Origin: Micromonospora craniellae
GTDB lineage: Bacteria; Actinomycetota; Actinomycetes; Mycobacteriales; Micromonosporaceae
Length of the DNA: 64,000 bases
Assembly: GCF_014764405.1 (NCBI RefSeq)
Contig: NZ_CP061725.1
Location: 3,968,001 to 4,032,000 of the forward strand
Direction: 5' to 3'
Position numbers and translations under genes: made by a program. Under the pieces are notes generated by a model, which had not been told where the DNA came from, searched no databases, and was given only the letters and a program-made list of their open reading frames with translations. Positions 1 through 9,375 of the stretch are shown here, piece after piece (the stretch's first letter is position 1; each line of letters opens with the position of its first letter).

Positions 1-1000
1 CCGAGGCGTACTTCTCCATCGCCGGATGGGCCAGGCGCCGGGCCTGCAGGAGGGCGGCGGCCTCCACCGCGTCGGTGGCCGCGTACACCTCGGCGGCACC
101 GGCAGCCTCGCAGACGGCGGCCAGCTCGGCCAGGTCCTCGGCGGCCCGGGGGCCGGTGTCGGCGGCGGCCAGCAACAGCGCCTCGGCATCGGTGCGCAGC
201 CCCATCGGCCGGTACGTCTCGATCGCCACCAGATGCGTGCGGTCGAGCAGTTCGAGCAGGCTGGGGGAGAGTCCCCGGGCGGCGACCCGGGCCACCGCGT
301 CACCCGCCTCGGCGGTGGAGCCGAAGACCGCCACCAGGGTCAACGACTCCGCCGGGGCGGGCCGCAACGCCACGGTCACCTCGGTGATCACCCCGAGAGT
401 GCCCTCGGAACCGACGAAGAGTCGGGTGAGGTCGTATCCGGCCACCCCCTTGGCGGTACGCCGCCCGGTGCGCAGCACCTCGCCGGAGGCGAGCACCACC
501 TCCAGGCCGCGCACGTACTCGGTGGTGACGCCGTACTTGACGCAGCACATCCCGCCCGCGTCGGTGGCGACGTTGCCGCCGATGGTGGACGACTCCCAGG
601 AGCCCGGGTCCGGCGGGTACCACAGGCCCTGCCCGGCCACGGCGGCGCTGAGCGCCGCGTTGACCACGCCGGGCTGGGCCACCGCGATCCGGCTCACCGG
701 GTCGATCTCCAGGATCGCGTCCATCGCCACGGTGCTCAGCACCACCGCGCCCGCGACGGCGTTCGCCGCGCCGGCCAGGCCGGTCCGCGCGCCCTGCGGC
801 ACCACCGGTACGCCGTGCCGCCCGGCCGCCCGGACGACGGCGGCCACCTCCTCGGTGCTGCCCGGCCGGACCACCGCCAGCGGAGTCCCGGACGCGCACA
901 GGTCGGCCTCGTCCCGCTCGTGCCCGCGCAGCAGGTCCGGATCGGTGAGGACCGCGTCGGGCCCGAGCGTGGCACGGAGGTCGTCGAGGAGGCTGGCCAT
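1..1000 (-). CDS. FAD-binding oxidoreductase, GlcD/D-lactate dehydrogenase-like (5' part only)
   Basis: Flavin-dependent dehydrogenase of the vanillyl-alcohol oxidase fold, probably acting on a 2-hydroxyacid such as glycolate or D-lactate. The ATG start is at 1000 on the minus strand and about 333 residues are visible before the left edge; relatives are about 450 residues. The FAD_binding_4 domain is clear: a PxGxxT-type stretch (VVPQGARTGLAG), a glycine-rich loop GGNVATDAGG and a GSEGTLGVITE motif. The start of the C-terminal oxidase domain is present. It is divergent from the DUF4031 gene. The exact substrate cannot be read from sequence. Confidence 0.85.
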   Translation of the reverse strand, partial: MASLLDDLRATLGPDAVLTDPDLLRGHERDEADLCASGTPLAVVRPGSTEEVAAVVRAAGRHGVPVVPQGARTGLAGAANAVAGAVVLSTVAMDAILEIDPVSRIAVAQPGVVNAALSAAVAGQGLWYPPDPGSWESSTIGGNVATDAGGMCCVKYGVTTEYVRGLEVVLASGEVLRTGRRTAKGVAGYDLTRLFVGSEGTLGVITEVTVALRPAPAESLTLVAVFGSTAEAGDAVARVAARGLSPSLLELLDRTHLVAIETYRPMGLRTDAEALLLAAADTGPRAAEDLAELAAVCEAAGAAEVYAATDAVEAAALLQARRLAHPAMEKYAS

Positions 1001-1067
1001 GGGGCCGAGGCTACGGCCGGCCGATGGTGATCATCAACCTCGGCCGCCGCCGGGTACCGTGACTGTC

Positions 1068-1412
1068 GTGATTTACGTGGACCGGCCGGCCTGGCCGGCG
1101 CAGGGTCGGCTCTGGTCCCACCTGATCAGTGACGTCTCCGTCGCCGAGCTGCACGCCTTCGCCGAGGCGCTGGGCGCTCCCCGGCGCGGCTTCGACCGCG
1201 ACCACTACGACATCCCGGCCGAGCGCTTCCCGATGGCGGTCTGGCTCGGCGCGCACGTGGTGGCGAGCCGCGACCTCGTCCGGCTACTCCGCGCCACCGG
1301 ACTGCGCCGCCCCAAACACCTCGCCCCCCGCGTCCCGGCCGGTGAGGGTGGTCAGTTCGCGGTTCAGGTTGGCCCGGGCCCGGCCATCACCGGCGTCGGC
1401 CAGCGGGGCTAG
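1068..1412 (+). CDS. DUF4031 family protein
   Basis: Small cytosolic protein of about 114 residues matching the DUF4031 pattern: a start of IYVDRPAWP, then WSHLISD, a LHAFAEALG helix and a DHYDIP segment. Function unknown in the family. GTG at 1068 is chosen because the conserved N-terminus begins there; no strong ribosome binding site is visible. The last ~129 bp lie antisense to the end of the convergent HD-hydrolase gene, and the tail after about residue 85 is low complexity, so the functional C-terminus may be shorter in relatives. Confidence 0.75.
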   Translation: MIYVDRPAWPAQGRLWSHLISDVSVAELHAFAEALGAPRRGFDRDHYDIPAERFPMAVWLGAHVVASRDLVRLLRATGLRRPKHLAPRVPAGEGGQFAVQVGPGPAITGVGQRG

Positions 1413-1973
1413 CCGGAAGAGGGCGGGCAGGGCGAGCAGGCCGGAGAGCACCCGGGCCCGACCGACCCGGTAGTCCGGCTCCGGCACGTGGGCGTACTCC
1501 CGGCGGATCGCGACCGCGTACCTGTCGTACTCCGGCTCGGGGGCGGCCAGCACCGCCAGGTCGGCGTCGCAGAGCAGCACGCCGTCGGCGTCCGCCGGGT
1601 CCACCGCGTGCCCGGCGGTGAGCAGCACCAACCGGCCGACCTCGGCCACCTCGGCGGCGGGCAGCCCGGCTCGGGTGAGCAGGACCTCGGCGAGCGCCGC
1701 GCTGTCGCGCTCGTTGCGGTCGCCGGGCGCCCGGGGGTCGTACACCGCGTCGTGGCACCAGGCGGCGAGCCGGACCAGGTCGGGCCGGGACGCGGCCGGC
1801 GCGTACCGGTCGACGACGTCGAGTACGGCGGTCAGGTGATCGACGGTGTGGTAGTGGCGGTGCGGTTCCCGCCACCGGGCGACCAGCTCCGCCCCGGCGT
1901 CCTCCACCGCCTCAGGCCGGGTTGCGCCCGCCGAGCGGGCGGCAGCGCGCCACCGTTCGATCAACCCCGTCAC
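1284..1973 (-). CDS. HD-superfamily metal-dependent phosphohydrolase (predicted)
   Basis: Predicted phosphohydrolase of 229 residues. An HRHYHTVDHL stretch and a WCHDAVYDP motif supply the H...HD metal ligands of HD domains, and DADLAVLA follows at the expected distance. GTG at 1973 is chosen because conservation starts at VTGLIERW; the open frame continues upstream without family similarity. Relatives are annotated only as predicted HD hydrolases, so the substrate is unknown. It starts divergently from the FUSC transporter gene and ends inside the DUF4031 gene. Confidence 0.75.
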   Translation of the reverse strand: MTGLIERWRAAARSAGATRPEAVEDAGAELVARWREPHRHYHTVDHLTAVLDVVDRYAPAASRPDLVRLAAWCHDAVYDPRAPGDRNERDSAALAEVLLTRAGLPAAEVAEVGRLVLLTAGHAVDPADADGVLLCDADLAVLAAPEPEYDRYAVAIRREYAHVPEPDYRVGRARVLSGLLALPALFRLAPLADAGDGRARANLNRELTTLTGRDAGGEVFGAAQSGGAE

Positions 1974-2106
1974 CCGGATGAGTCTGCCGCACCGGGTCCG
2001 GTGGGCGTTGCGTCCCCCGTGCTCCCGGACGGGCGGACCGTCACCCGACGGAGGGTGCACCCACCTCGGCGAGGAATGTCCCGGCGTGCCGTGGGTAGTC
2101 GCGGCC

Positions 2107-3369
2107 ATGGCGGTGGCCCGGGACCGACGATTCACCCTGCTGCGCGGCAACAGCAGGCGCAGCAGCCTGTCGGACGTGGACACCCAGCGGATCGCCGAGA
2201 CCGTGGCGCAACTGCACCACCGGGGCAAGGCCACCCTCAGGGACCGCCTGCACCGGGTCCGGATGTCGCTCGCCCTGGCCCTTCAGGCGGGTCTCGCGGC
2301 CGGGCTGGCCTGGGTGGCCGCGCACGAACTGCTGGGCAACCCGCAGCCGGTCTTCGCCCCGATCTCGGCGGTCGGCACCCTCGCCGTCTCCCTGGGCCAG
2401 CGGTTCCGCCGGACCGCCGAGCTGATCATCGGTGTGGGTGTCGGGGTGTTCGTCGGCGACCTGCTTGTCCATTTCCTGGGCACCGGTCCGTGGCAGCTCG
2501 CGCTGATCGTCACCTCGGCGATCCTGCTGACCATCTTCGCCGGTGGCAGCGTCGCCATCGTGATCCAAGCGGCGGCGACCGCGGTGCTGATCGCGACGCT
2601 CAGCCCGTCGGTCGAGGACCTGGAGATCCCCCGGTTCATCGACGCGCTCGTCGGCGGCAGCATCGCGTTGCTGGTCACCGCCGTCCTGCTGCCGCTCAAC
2701 CCGCTACGGGTACTCAACCGGGCCGCCCGGCCGGCCCTGGACCTGCTCGCCGAGCAACTCGATCACACCGCCGACGGCCTGCGCGACCGGGAGCAGACGA
2801 AGATCCAGCAGGCGCTGGACCGGCTGCGGAACAACAAGGAGGAGCTGACCGCGCTCACCGACGCGATCGAGGGGGCGAAGGAGACCGCACTGCTCTCCCC
2901 GGCGCGCTGGCACCGGCGCAGCGAACTGACCCACTACGCGGAGGCGGCCGAGCCGATCGACCGGGCGATGCGCAACAGCGGCACGCTGATCCGGCGGGCG
3001 GTCACCCTCGTCGAGGACGAGGAACCGGTGCCCGCGCCGATGCCGGACGCGGTCGCGCACCTCGCCGAGTCGGTCCGCCTGCTCAAGAAGGAGTTCGCCC
3101 AGGGCGAGGAGCCGGAGCAGGCCCGGGAGCGGTCGCTGCGCGCGGTCAGCGAGGCCGGCCGGGCGTACGCCGAGGGGGTCGGGTTCTCCGGCAGCGTGGT
3201 GGTCGCTCAGGTGCGTACCACCGCCAGCGACCTGATGGTGGCCTCCGGGATCAGCCAGGAGGAGGCGAACCGGCTGGTCCGGCAGTCCTTCGGTGAGCTG
3301 GACCGGCCCGGTGTGCGGGGCGGCCCGGAACCGGCCGCCAAAGCGCCCACCGCACCCCCGGTCGGCTGA
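2107..3369 (+). CDS. FUSC / aromatic acid exporter-type membrane protein
   Basis: Integral membrane protein of 420 residues. The N-terminal half has about five or six hydrophobic segments, starting with LALALQAGLAAGLAW and ending with ALLVTAVLLPLNPL. The C-terminal half is a charged, helical cytoplasmic domain (about 200-390), the layout of FUSC/ArAE family transporters. ATG at 2107 is chosen because upstream codons are not conserved. Family members export aromatic acids or act in envelope stress; the substrate here is unknown. Confidence 0.75.
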   Translation: MAVARDRRFTLLRGNSRRSSLSDVDTQRIAETVAQLHHRGKATLRDRLHRVRMSLALALQAGLAAGLAWVAAHELLGNPQPVFAPISAVGTLAVSLGQRFRRTAELIIGVGVGVFVGDLLVHFLGTGPWQLALIVTSAILLTIFAGGSVAIVIQAAATAVLIATLSPSVEDLEIPRFIDALVGGSIALLVTAVLLPLNPLRVLNRAARPALDLLAEQLDHTADGLRDREQTKIQQALDRLRNNKEELTALTDAIEGAKETALLSPARWHRRSELTHYAEAAEPIDRAMRNSGTLIRRAVTLVEDEEPVPAPMPDAVAHLAESVRLLKKEFAQGEEPEQARERSLRAVSEAGRAYAEGVGFSGSVVVAQVRTTASDLMVASGISQEEANRLVRQSFGELDRPGVRGGPEPAAKAPTAPPVG

Positions 3370-3429
3370 GCCGGGGGCGGGGCGCCGATGCGCCGGGCCG
3401 GGTGGGCTCGGGATGACTACGCTGACCGC

Positions 3430-4893
3430 ATGGCCGACACCCCGTCCGGCGGTTACCTGTCGCCGTCGCCTCCCGTGCCCGGCGCGCCACCCGGCGGACC
3501 CGGTGCGCCCGGAATGCCGCGTCGCCGGTTCCGCTGGCGGCGGGCACTGGTGCTGGCCGGGGTGATCCTGTTCATCGCGGCCAGCGCGATCTTCATCATC
3601 TTCACGCTCGGCGCCAGCCTCGGCGCGGAGGCGTTGCTGGTCGGGACGGCCGCCGCGATCCTGCCGGTCCCGGTGCTGGTGGCCTGCTTCCTCTGGCTCG
3701 ACCGGTACGAACCGGAGCCGTTGAAGTACCTTGTCTTCTGCTTCGCCTGGGGGGCCTTCGTCTCCACCTCGATCTCGCTGCTGGTGAACGAGACGGCCGC
3801 CAACTGGTTCGACGACCAGGGACTGCCCGCCGGTCTGACCGCGGTGCTGGTCGCGCCCTTCATCGAGGAGCTGACCAAGACGCTCGGCCCGATCCTGCTG
3901 CTCGTCTTCCGGCGGCGGGAGTGGTCGGGCATCACCGACGGCCTGGTCTACTGCGGACTCTCCGCGATCGGCTTCGCCATGGTGGAGAACATCCTCTACC
4001 TCGGCGGCCTCGGCTACGCCTCGGGCAACGAGCAGTACGGGCCGGCGACCGGGGCGCAGCAGGTCATCGCCATCTTCATCGGCCGGATCCTGCTGTTCGG
4101 CTTCGCCCACCCGTTGTTCAGCTCGTTGGCCGGTATCGGACTCGGCATCGCCGCCCGGTCGGCGGACCGGCGGGTGCGCTTCTTCGCCCCGGTCGCCGGC
4201 CTGTTGCTGGCGATGATGCTGCACGGGGCGTGGAACCTGCTGCCGACCCTGGCCGAGGCCACCGGCGAGGTGCTGATCTCGGTGGTCGGCATCGTCGGGG
4301 TGATGGTGCCGATCTTCTTCGGCATGGTCGGGTTCGCGGTCTGGCTGCGGGCCTGGGAGGGCCGGCTCACCGAGCGGATCCTGCCCGACTACGTCCGTGC
4401 CGGTTGGCTGACCCCGCCCGAGGTGGCGGCGCTGAGCAGCCTCGGACGGCGGCACGCGGCCCGGGTGTGGGCGCAGCGGGTGGGTGGCGAGGCCGGGCTC
4501 CGGGCGATGCGCGGCTATCAGTTCGCGGCGACCCGGCTGGCGCTGCTGCGCGACGGCGCGACGCGGGGCCTGGACCGCCGGCCCGCCGACCGGGAACGGA
4601 CGGCACGGGAGGAACGGGAGCTGCTGGACTCGATCAGCATGTACCGGTCGTACTTCGTGGGTCGGGACCCGCAGTCCCCGGTGGGGGTCTGGGACGGGCA
4701 GCGGTACCACCTGCGCTTCCCGGACGGCTCCCAGCGGGCGGTCGAGGCACCGGAGGAGCCGGTGGTGCCCATCCCGGTGGTGCTCGCGCCGCCGCCGCAG
4801 CCGCCGCCGCCCGCCTACCTCGCCGGGTACGGGTACGGGTACGGCCCGCACGGGCAGCACCCGCCCGCGCACTGGCCGCCGGGCCACCGCTGA
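3430..4893 (+). CDS. PrsW-family intramembrane metalloprotease
   Basis: Predicted membrane protease of 487 residues. After a proline-rich N-terminus there are about eight transmembrane segments. Family marks are RYEPEPLKYL, the glutamate motif FIEELTK, MVENILY, and HGAWNLL with the second metal ligand. In Bacillus, PrsW starts degradation of an anti-sigma factor; the actinobacterial target is unknown. The cytoplasmic tail (about 330-487) is long and ends in a Gly-Tyr/Pro/His-rich stretch. ATG at 3430 fits the family start. Confidence 0.85.
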   Translation: MADTPSGGYLSPSPPVPGAPPGGPGAPGMPRRRFRWRRALVLAGVILFIAASAIFIIFTLGASLGAEALLVGTAAAILPVPVLVACFLWLDRYEPEPLKYLVFCFAWGAFVSTSISLLVNETAANWFDDQGLPAGLTAVLVAPFIEELTKTLGPILLLVFRRREWSGITDGLVYCGLSAIGFAMVENILYLGGLGYASGNEQYGPATGAQQVIAIFIGRILLFGFAHPLFSSLAGIGLGIAARSADRRVRFFAPVAGLLLAMMLHGAWNLLPTLAEATGEVLISVVGIVGVMVPIFFGMVGFAVWLRAWEGRLTERILPDYVRAGWLTPPEVAALSSLGRRHAARVWAQRVGGEAGLRAMRGYQFAATRLALLRDGATRGLDRRPADRERTAREERELLDSISMYRSYFVGRDPQSPVGVWDGQRYHLRFPDGSQRAVEAPEEPVVPIPVVLAPPPQPPPPAYLAGYGYGYGPHGQHPPAHWPPGHR

Positions 4894-4909
4894 GCGGGCG
4901 GGTGCCCGC

Positions 4910-5077
4910 TCAGCTCATCAGGCTGGTCAGGAAGTCCCCGAGCCCCTGCGCCATCATCATCAGGGCCGCCCCGATCGACTTGAACAACTGGGCGGCGCCC
5001 TCCGGTCGGAAGGCCATGAAGTAGATCAGGAACGCGAGGCTGCCCCAGGCCAGCACCTTCTTCACGAATACCGGCAT
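4910..5077 (-). CDS. Small single-pass membrane protein, 55 aa
   Basis: Small reading frame with ATG at 5077. The peptide starts MPVFVKKVLAWGSLAFLIYF, has one hydrophobic segment (about residues 8-22) and a Met-rich amphipathic C-terminal helix (AALMMMAQGLG). The KK before the membrane segment and the strong third-position GC bias support real coding. It is convergent with prsW, ending 16 bp after the prsW stop. No function is recognised. Confidence 0.6.
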   Translation of the reverse strand: MPVFVKKVLAWGSLAFLIYFMAFRPEGAAQLFKSIGAALMMMAQGLGDFLTSLMS

Positions 5078-5233
5078 CGTCCCTCCCCCAGAGCCGGTGG
5101 TGCGGCTGGCTTCCCGCCGGGGAGCGTGGCAAACGACGCGGACGACGTCAGTGCGGACCGGGGGCGGTCGGGCAGGCCAGGGCGCGCGACGCGACGCACG
5201 CCGGTGCCACCGGGTGTCTCGGGGCGACCGGGG

Positions 5234-5572
5234 TCACAGGTAGAGCCCGGTGGCGTTCTCCTCGACCCGCTCGGCGGCCACCGCGTGCACGTCACGCTCG
5301 CGCAGCAGCACGTAGCCGCGCCCGTGCAGCTCCACCTCCGAACGGTCGTCCGGGTCGAAGAGCACCCGGTCGCCGGAGACGATCGAGCGTACGTTCGGCC
5401 CGACTCCCACGGCGGTGGCCCAGGCCAGGCGCTTGCCCACGGCAGCGGTGGCGGGGATCACGATGCCGGCGGTGGAACGGCGCTCGCCCTCGCTTCCCTC
5501 CACCCGCACCAGCACGCGGTCGTGCAGCAGCCGGATGGGCAGGCCGGAGTCGAGATTCGGGTCGGCTGTCAC
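5234..5572 (-). CDS. GroES-like co-chaperonin (Cpn10 family)
   Basis: Cpn10 fold protein of 112 residues: PIRLLHDRVLVRVE at the N-terminus, the TAGIVIP mobile-loop region, GVGPNV, and GDRVLFDPDD near the roof loop. It differs from canonical GroES and is not next to a groEL gene, so it is probably a stand-alone paralogue that may not serve the main GroEL. GTG start at 5572. Divergent from the AI-2E permease gene. Confidence 0.75.
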   Translation of the reverse strand: MTADPNLDSGLPIRLLHDRVLVRVEGSEGERRSTAGIVIPATAAVGKRLAWATAVGVGPNVRSIVSGDRVLFDPDDRSEVELHGRGYVLLRERDVHAVAAERVEENATGLYL

Positions 5573-5743
5573 GCCGCAGACGCTACCGTGTCGCCTCCGG
5601 CGTGCCGCCGGTGGTCACCCGGGTTGGGCAGCCGTCCGTGGGGGCAATGTGTGCCGGAAGTTTGCCCTACCGTGGAACGGTCGGACGTATCCTGTCCGCC
5701 CCTGGCGCCCATGCGCGGGCCGAAATCTGCCTGGGAGGTGCCC

Positions 5744-7042
5744 GTGAGCCGGTTCGAGCGGATCCGCAGTCGCCTGCGTCGCGCGTACGAGTCGGGTCGG
5801 GAGTCGGTGCGTACCGCCCGGCGTCGGCCGCCGGACGTACCGGAGCCGGCCGGTACGGCCTCGCCGTCGCGGCCGGGCCCGGAGGCGACGCCGGCCGCGA
5901 CCGTGGTCGGCGAGGAGGCGCCGGAGTCCGGGCACACCTCCACCTCCAGCCGGGACGACGCGGACGTGCCGCACGCGTTACGCATCGCCGCCGGCTGGTC
6001 GTGGCGGTTGATCGTGGTCGGCGTCGTGTTCTGGGCGTTGGTGAAGGTCGTCAGCACGATCAGCATCGTGATCATTCCGCTGGCCGTCGCCCTGCTGCTG
6101 TCGGCCTTGCTGGCACCCGCGGTCGGATGGCTGCTGCGCATCCGGCTGCCGAGGTCGCTGGCGACGGCGGTGGTGCTGGTCGCCGGCCTGGCCGCGGTGA
6201 TCGGCACGTTGACGCTGGTGGTCAACGAGTTCATCAAGGGCGTACCGGAGTTGGCCGCGAAGTCCACCCAGGGCCTGCAACAGATCCAGGACTGGCTCAA
6301 GACCGGGCCGCTGCACCTGTCCGACAACGACCTCGACCGGTACATCGAGGAGATCCAGCAGTTCGTCAACAACAACAACGAGCGGTTCACCAGCGGCGCC
6401 CTCTCCACCGCCGCGACCCTGGCCGAGGTGTTGACCGGTACGGTCCTGGTGCTGTTCGCGGCGTTCTTCTTCCTCCGGGACGGCAACATCATCTGGCGGT
6501 TCCTGGTCCGGCTGCTGCCGGTCGCCGCGCGTTGGAAGGTCGACGACGCCGGCCGGGCCTCCTGGGCGACCCTGGGCGCCTACGTCCGGGCGACGGTGCT
6601 GGTCGCCTTCATCGACGCCGTCGGCATCGGGATCTTCCTCGTCATCTTCGACATCCCGTTCGCGTTCCCGCTGGCCGCGCTGGTCTTCCTCGGCGCGTTC
6701 ATCCCGATCGTCGGCGCCACCCTCTCCGGTGGGGTGGCGGTGCTGGTGGCGCTGGTCGACAGCGGTCCGGTGACCGCGCTGATCATCCTCGGTGTGGTGA
6801 TCGGCGTACAGCAGGTGGAGGGGCACATCCTCCAGCCACTGATCATGGGCCGGGCGGTGGCCATCCACCCGCTCGCGGTGATCATCGGGCTGGCCGCCGG
6901 CGTGGTGCTCGCCGGGATCACCGGCGCCCTCGTCGCCGTGCCGCTGATCGCGGTGCTCAACACGGCGGTACGTCGACTCGCCGCGCGCAGCGTGCCGGAC
7001 ACGCCGCCGGACGCGGTGGTCGTCGCCTCCCAGGCTCCCTGA
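5744..7042 (+). CDS. AI-2E family transporter (PerM-like)
   Basis: Membrane protein of 432 residues with a charged, disordered N-terminal ~80 residues, then the AI-2E/PerM domain: paired helices after WSWRLIVVGVVFW, a soluble central insert (about 155-215) and the closing LGAFIPIVGA, VQQVEGHILQP and LAGITGALVAVPL motifs. Family members export small molecules or act as ion antiporters; the AI-2 link is established only for a few. GTG at 5744 is preferred because GGGAGG lies five bases upstream; an ATG at 5711 is in frame. Confidence 0.8.
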   Translation: MSRFERIRSRLRRAYESGRESVRTARRRPPDVPEPAGTASPSRPGPEATPAATVVGEEAPESGHTSTSSRDDADVPHALRIAAGWSWRLIVVGVVFWALVKVVSTISIVIIPLAVALLLSALLAPAVGWLLRIRLPRSLATAVVLVAGLAAVIGTLTLVVNEFIKGVPELAAKSTQGLQQIQDWLKTGPLHLSDNDLDRYIEEIQQFVNNNNERFTSGALSTAATLAEVLTGTVLVLFAAFFFLRDGNIIWRFLVRLLPVAARWKVDDAGRASWATLGAYVRATVLVAFIDAVGIGIFLVIFDIPFAFPLAALVFLGAFIPIVGATLSGGVAVLVALVDSGPVTALIILGVVIGVQQVEGHILQPLIMGRAVAIHPLAVIIGLAAGVVLAGITGALVAVPLIAVLNTAVRRLAARSVPDTPPDAVVVASQAP

Positions 7043-7073
7043 CCCGCAGCGTTGGCCCCAGCCGCCGCCGGCG

Positions 7074-9236
7074 TCAGTCGGCGGCGAGCCGGGTCAGCGC
7101 CCCCTGCACCACCTCACGCCGGGTCGTGTACCAGAACGGCGGCAGCGAACGGCGCAGGAACGGTCCGTACCCACGGGCGGTCTCCAGCCGGGAGTCGAGC
7201 ACCGCCACCACGCCCCGGTCAGCGGTGGCCCGGATCAGTCGCCCGACCCCCTGGGCCAGGCGGACCGCCGCGATCGGGACGCTGACGGCGGCGAAACCGG
7301 AGCCACCCTGGGCGTCCACCACCGCCGCCCGCGCGGCGGCCAGCGGCTCGTCCGGCCGGGGGAAGGGCAGCCGGTCGATCACCACCAACTGGCACGAGTC
7401 ACCGGGCACGTCCACCCCCTGCCACAGGGACATCACCCCGAACAGGCAGCTCGACCGCTCCTCCCGGAACCTGCGCACCAGCAGCGGCAACGCCTCCTCG
7501 CCCTGGAGCAGCACCGGCAGGTCGGTGCGCGCCCGCAGCAACTCCGCCGCCTGCTGCGCGGCCCGCCGGGACGAGAACAGCCCGAGCGTACGGCCACCGA
7601 GGGCGGTGACCAGCGAGAGCAGTTCCTCCCCGGCGGCGTCCGGGAGCCCGGAGACTCCGGGCCGGGGCAGGTGCGCCGCCACATAGAGGATGCCCTGGCG
7701 GGGGTAGTCGAAGGGGGAGCCGACGTCCAGCGACCGCCAGCCGGAGCCGGAGTCGGTCACTTCGCCGGCCCGGGATCCGTCGGGGTCGCCGCCCGGCCCG
7801 GCCTCGCCGGGGGCCACCGCATCCGGGGTTGTCCGGGGCCGCCGGGTGGTGTCGGCGAGCGCGGCGGCGGCCGGCGTCGGCGGGGCGGGCGGCGGCGCCT
7901 CCAGGCCCAGCGCACGGGCCACGGTGTCGAAGCGCCCGCCCAGGGCCAGGGTGGCCGAGGTGGCCACCACGGTCCGCTCGTCGTACAGGTGCGTGGCGAG
8001 GGTGCCGGCGACCGAAAGGGGCGCGACGACCAGGGCCCGCCGTCCGCTGTTGTCGTTGCGTTCCACCCACGCCACGTCGTGTTCCGCCTCGTCCAGCAGC
8101 CGCTGGGCGGTGGTGGAGAGTTCGTCCAGGACGGACTTGGCCTGCTGCTTGCGTACCGGGTCGGGGTCGTCGGCCTTGATGTCGCCGAAGGCGTCCAGGG
8201 CTGCCCGGGTCGCCGCGTCGAGCAGCGTGCAGGCTTCCCGCAGCGGGTCGGGCAGGCCGCCGGTGATCCGCCCGACCGGCGCCTCGGCCAGCCCGACCGC
8301 GAGGGCGTCACCGGACGCGGTCAGCGCCTCGGCCGCCTCCGGCCGTAGCAGTGGGCGGGCCCGCCGGGCGGAGCGGTCGATCAGCTCCGGGGTCAGCTCG
8401 GCCTGGGCCGCCGAGGACACCCGGTCGGCCAGCTCGTGCGCCTCGTCCACGACGAGCAGCTTGTGCGGCGGGACGATGTGCCGTCCGGCGAGCATGTCGA
8501 CGGCGAGCAGGCTGTGGTTGGTGACCACGATGTCGGCCTCCCGGGCACGGGCCCGGGACGCCTCCGCGAAGCACTCCGCGCCGTACGGGCAGCGGCTCGC
8601 GCCGACGCACTCCCGGGCCGGCATGGAGACCAGCCGCCAGGACTGGTCGTCGACGCCCGGGTCGAGTTCGTCCCGGTCACCGGTGTCGGTCTCCATGGCC
8701 CAGTCCCGCAGGCGCTGGATCTGCTTGCCGAGCCGGCCGGCCTCGCCCAGCCACCTGGTGCCGCCGCCGGGACGCTCGGTGGGGGCGTCGAAGAGGGCGT
8801 CCTCCGGCTCGTCCTCGTTGGAGTTCCCCAGCCGGGCCAGGCAGAGGTAGTGGTGGCGGCCCTTGAGCACGGCGAAGCTCGGACGCCGACCGAGCACCGG
8901 CTCGACCGCGTCGGCCAGTCGCGGCAGGTCGTGCTCGACCAGTTGGGACTGCAACGCCAGGGTGGCGGTGGAGACCACCACCGGACCGTCGACGGTGAGG
9001 GCGGGGGCCAGGTAGGCCAGGGACTTGCCGGTGCCGGTGCCGGCCTGCACCAGCAGGTGGTCGCCGGAGGCGACGCACTCCTCGATGGCCGTGGCCATCT
9101 GCTGCTGTCCGGGGCGGGCGGCGCCGCCGGGCACCGCGCCGACCGCGGCGGCCAGCAGGTCGGCACCGCCGGGCCGGTCACCTCGACGGCGGGCCTTGTC
9201 GCGGGCGGGGCCGGTGGCGGTGCGGGGCGGAGTCAC
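7074..9236 (-). CDS. DinG/XPD-like ATP-dependent DNA helicase
   Basis: Superfamily 2 helicase of about 720 residues. Walker A AGTGTGKS is at about residues 65-72; an iron-sulfur cysteine group follows (HHYLC, then CVGASRC and AEC); then the DEAH box in LLVVDEAHEL; and C-terminal motifs GVMSLWQGVDVPG and QGVGRLIR. These mark the XPD/DinG family, which unwinds 5'-to-3' at damaged or R-loop DNA. The start is uncertain: GTG at 9236 is chosen from conservation, but the frame stays open to 9377. Confidence 0.85.
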   Translation of the reverse strand: MTPPRTATGPARDKARRRGDRPGGADLLAAAVGAVPGGAARPGQQQMATAIEECVASGDHLLVQAGTGTGKSLAYLAPALTVDGPVVVSTATLALQSQLVEHDLPRLADAVEPVLGRRPSFAVLKGRHHYLCLARLGNSNEDEPEDALFDAPTERPGGGTRWLGEAGRLGKQIQRLRDWAMETDTGDRDELDPGVDDQSWRLVSMPARECVGASRCPYGAECFAEASRARAREADIVVTNHSLLAVDMLAGRHIVPPHKLLVVDEAHELADRVSSAAQAELTPELIDRSARRARPLLRPEAAEALTASGDALAVGLAEAPVGRITGGLPDPLREACTLLDAATRAALDAFGDIKADDPDPVRKQQAKSVLDELSTTAQRLLDEAEHDVAWVERNDNSGRRALVVAPLSVAGTLATHLYDERTVVATSATLALGGRFDTVARALGLEAPPPAPPTPAAAALADTTRRPRTTPDAVAPGEAGPGGDPDGSRAGEVTDSGSGWRSLDVGSPFDYPRQGILYVAAHLPRPGVSGLPDAAGEELLSLVTALGGRTLGLFSSRRAAQQAAELLRARTDLPVLLQGEEALPLLVRRFREERSSCLFGVMSLWQGVDVPGDSCQLVVIDRLPFPRPDEPLAAARAAVVDAQGGSGFAAVSVPIAAVRLAQGVGRLIRATADRGVVAVLDSRLETARGYGPFLRRSLPPFWYTTRREVVQGALTRLAAD

Positions 9237-9375
9237 CGTGGCACGGTACCCGCCGGGGCCGACGCGGACCGTACCGATCGGCCGTGTTGCGACGTCACGG
9301 TGCGGCACATATCTCCCTGTCGTCCGGTAACTTCCCGACGGCGACGGGTGGGCGGAATCGGTTAGGGTGCGACTC

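Noticed and set aside
2704..4887. Long open frame on the minus strand (727 codons)
   Set aside because: It is antisense to the FUSC and PrsW genes, is rich in Arg/His/Gln/Asp, has no recognisable domain, and follows the frame that stays open because of third-position GC bias.
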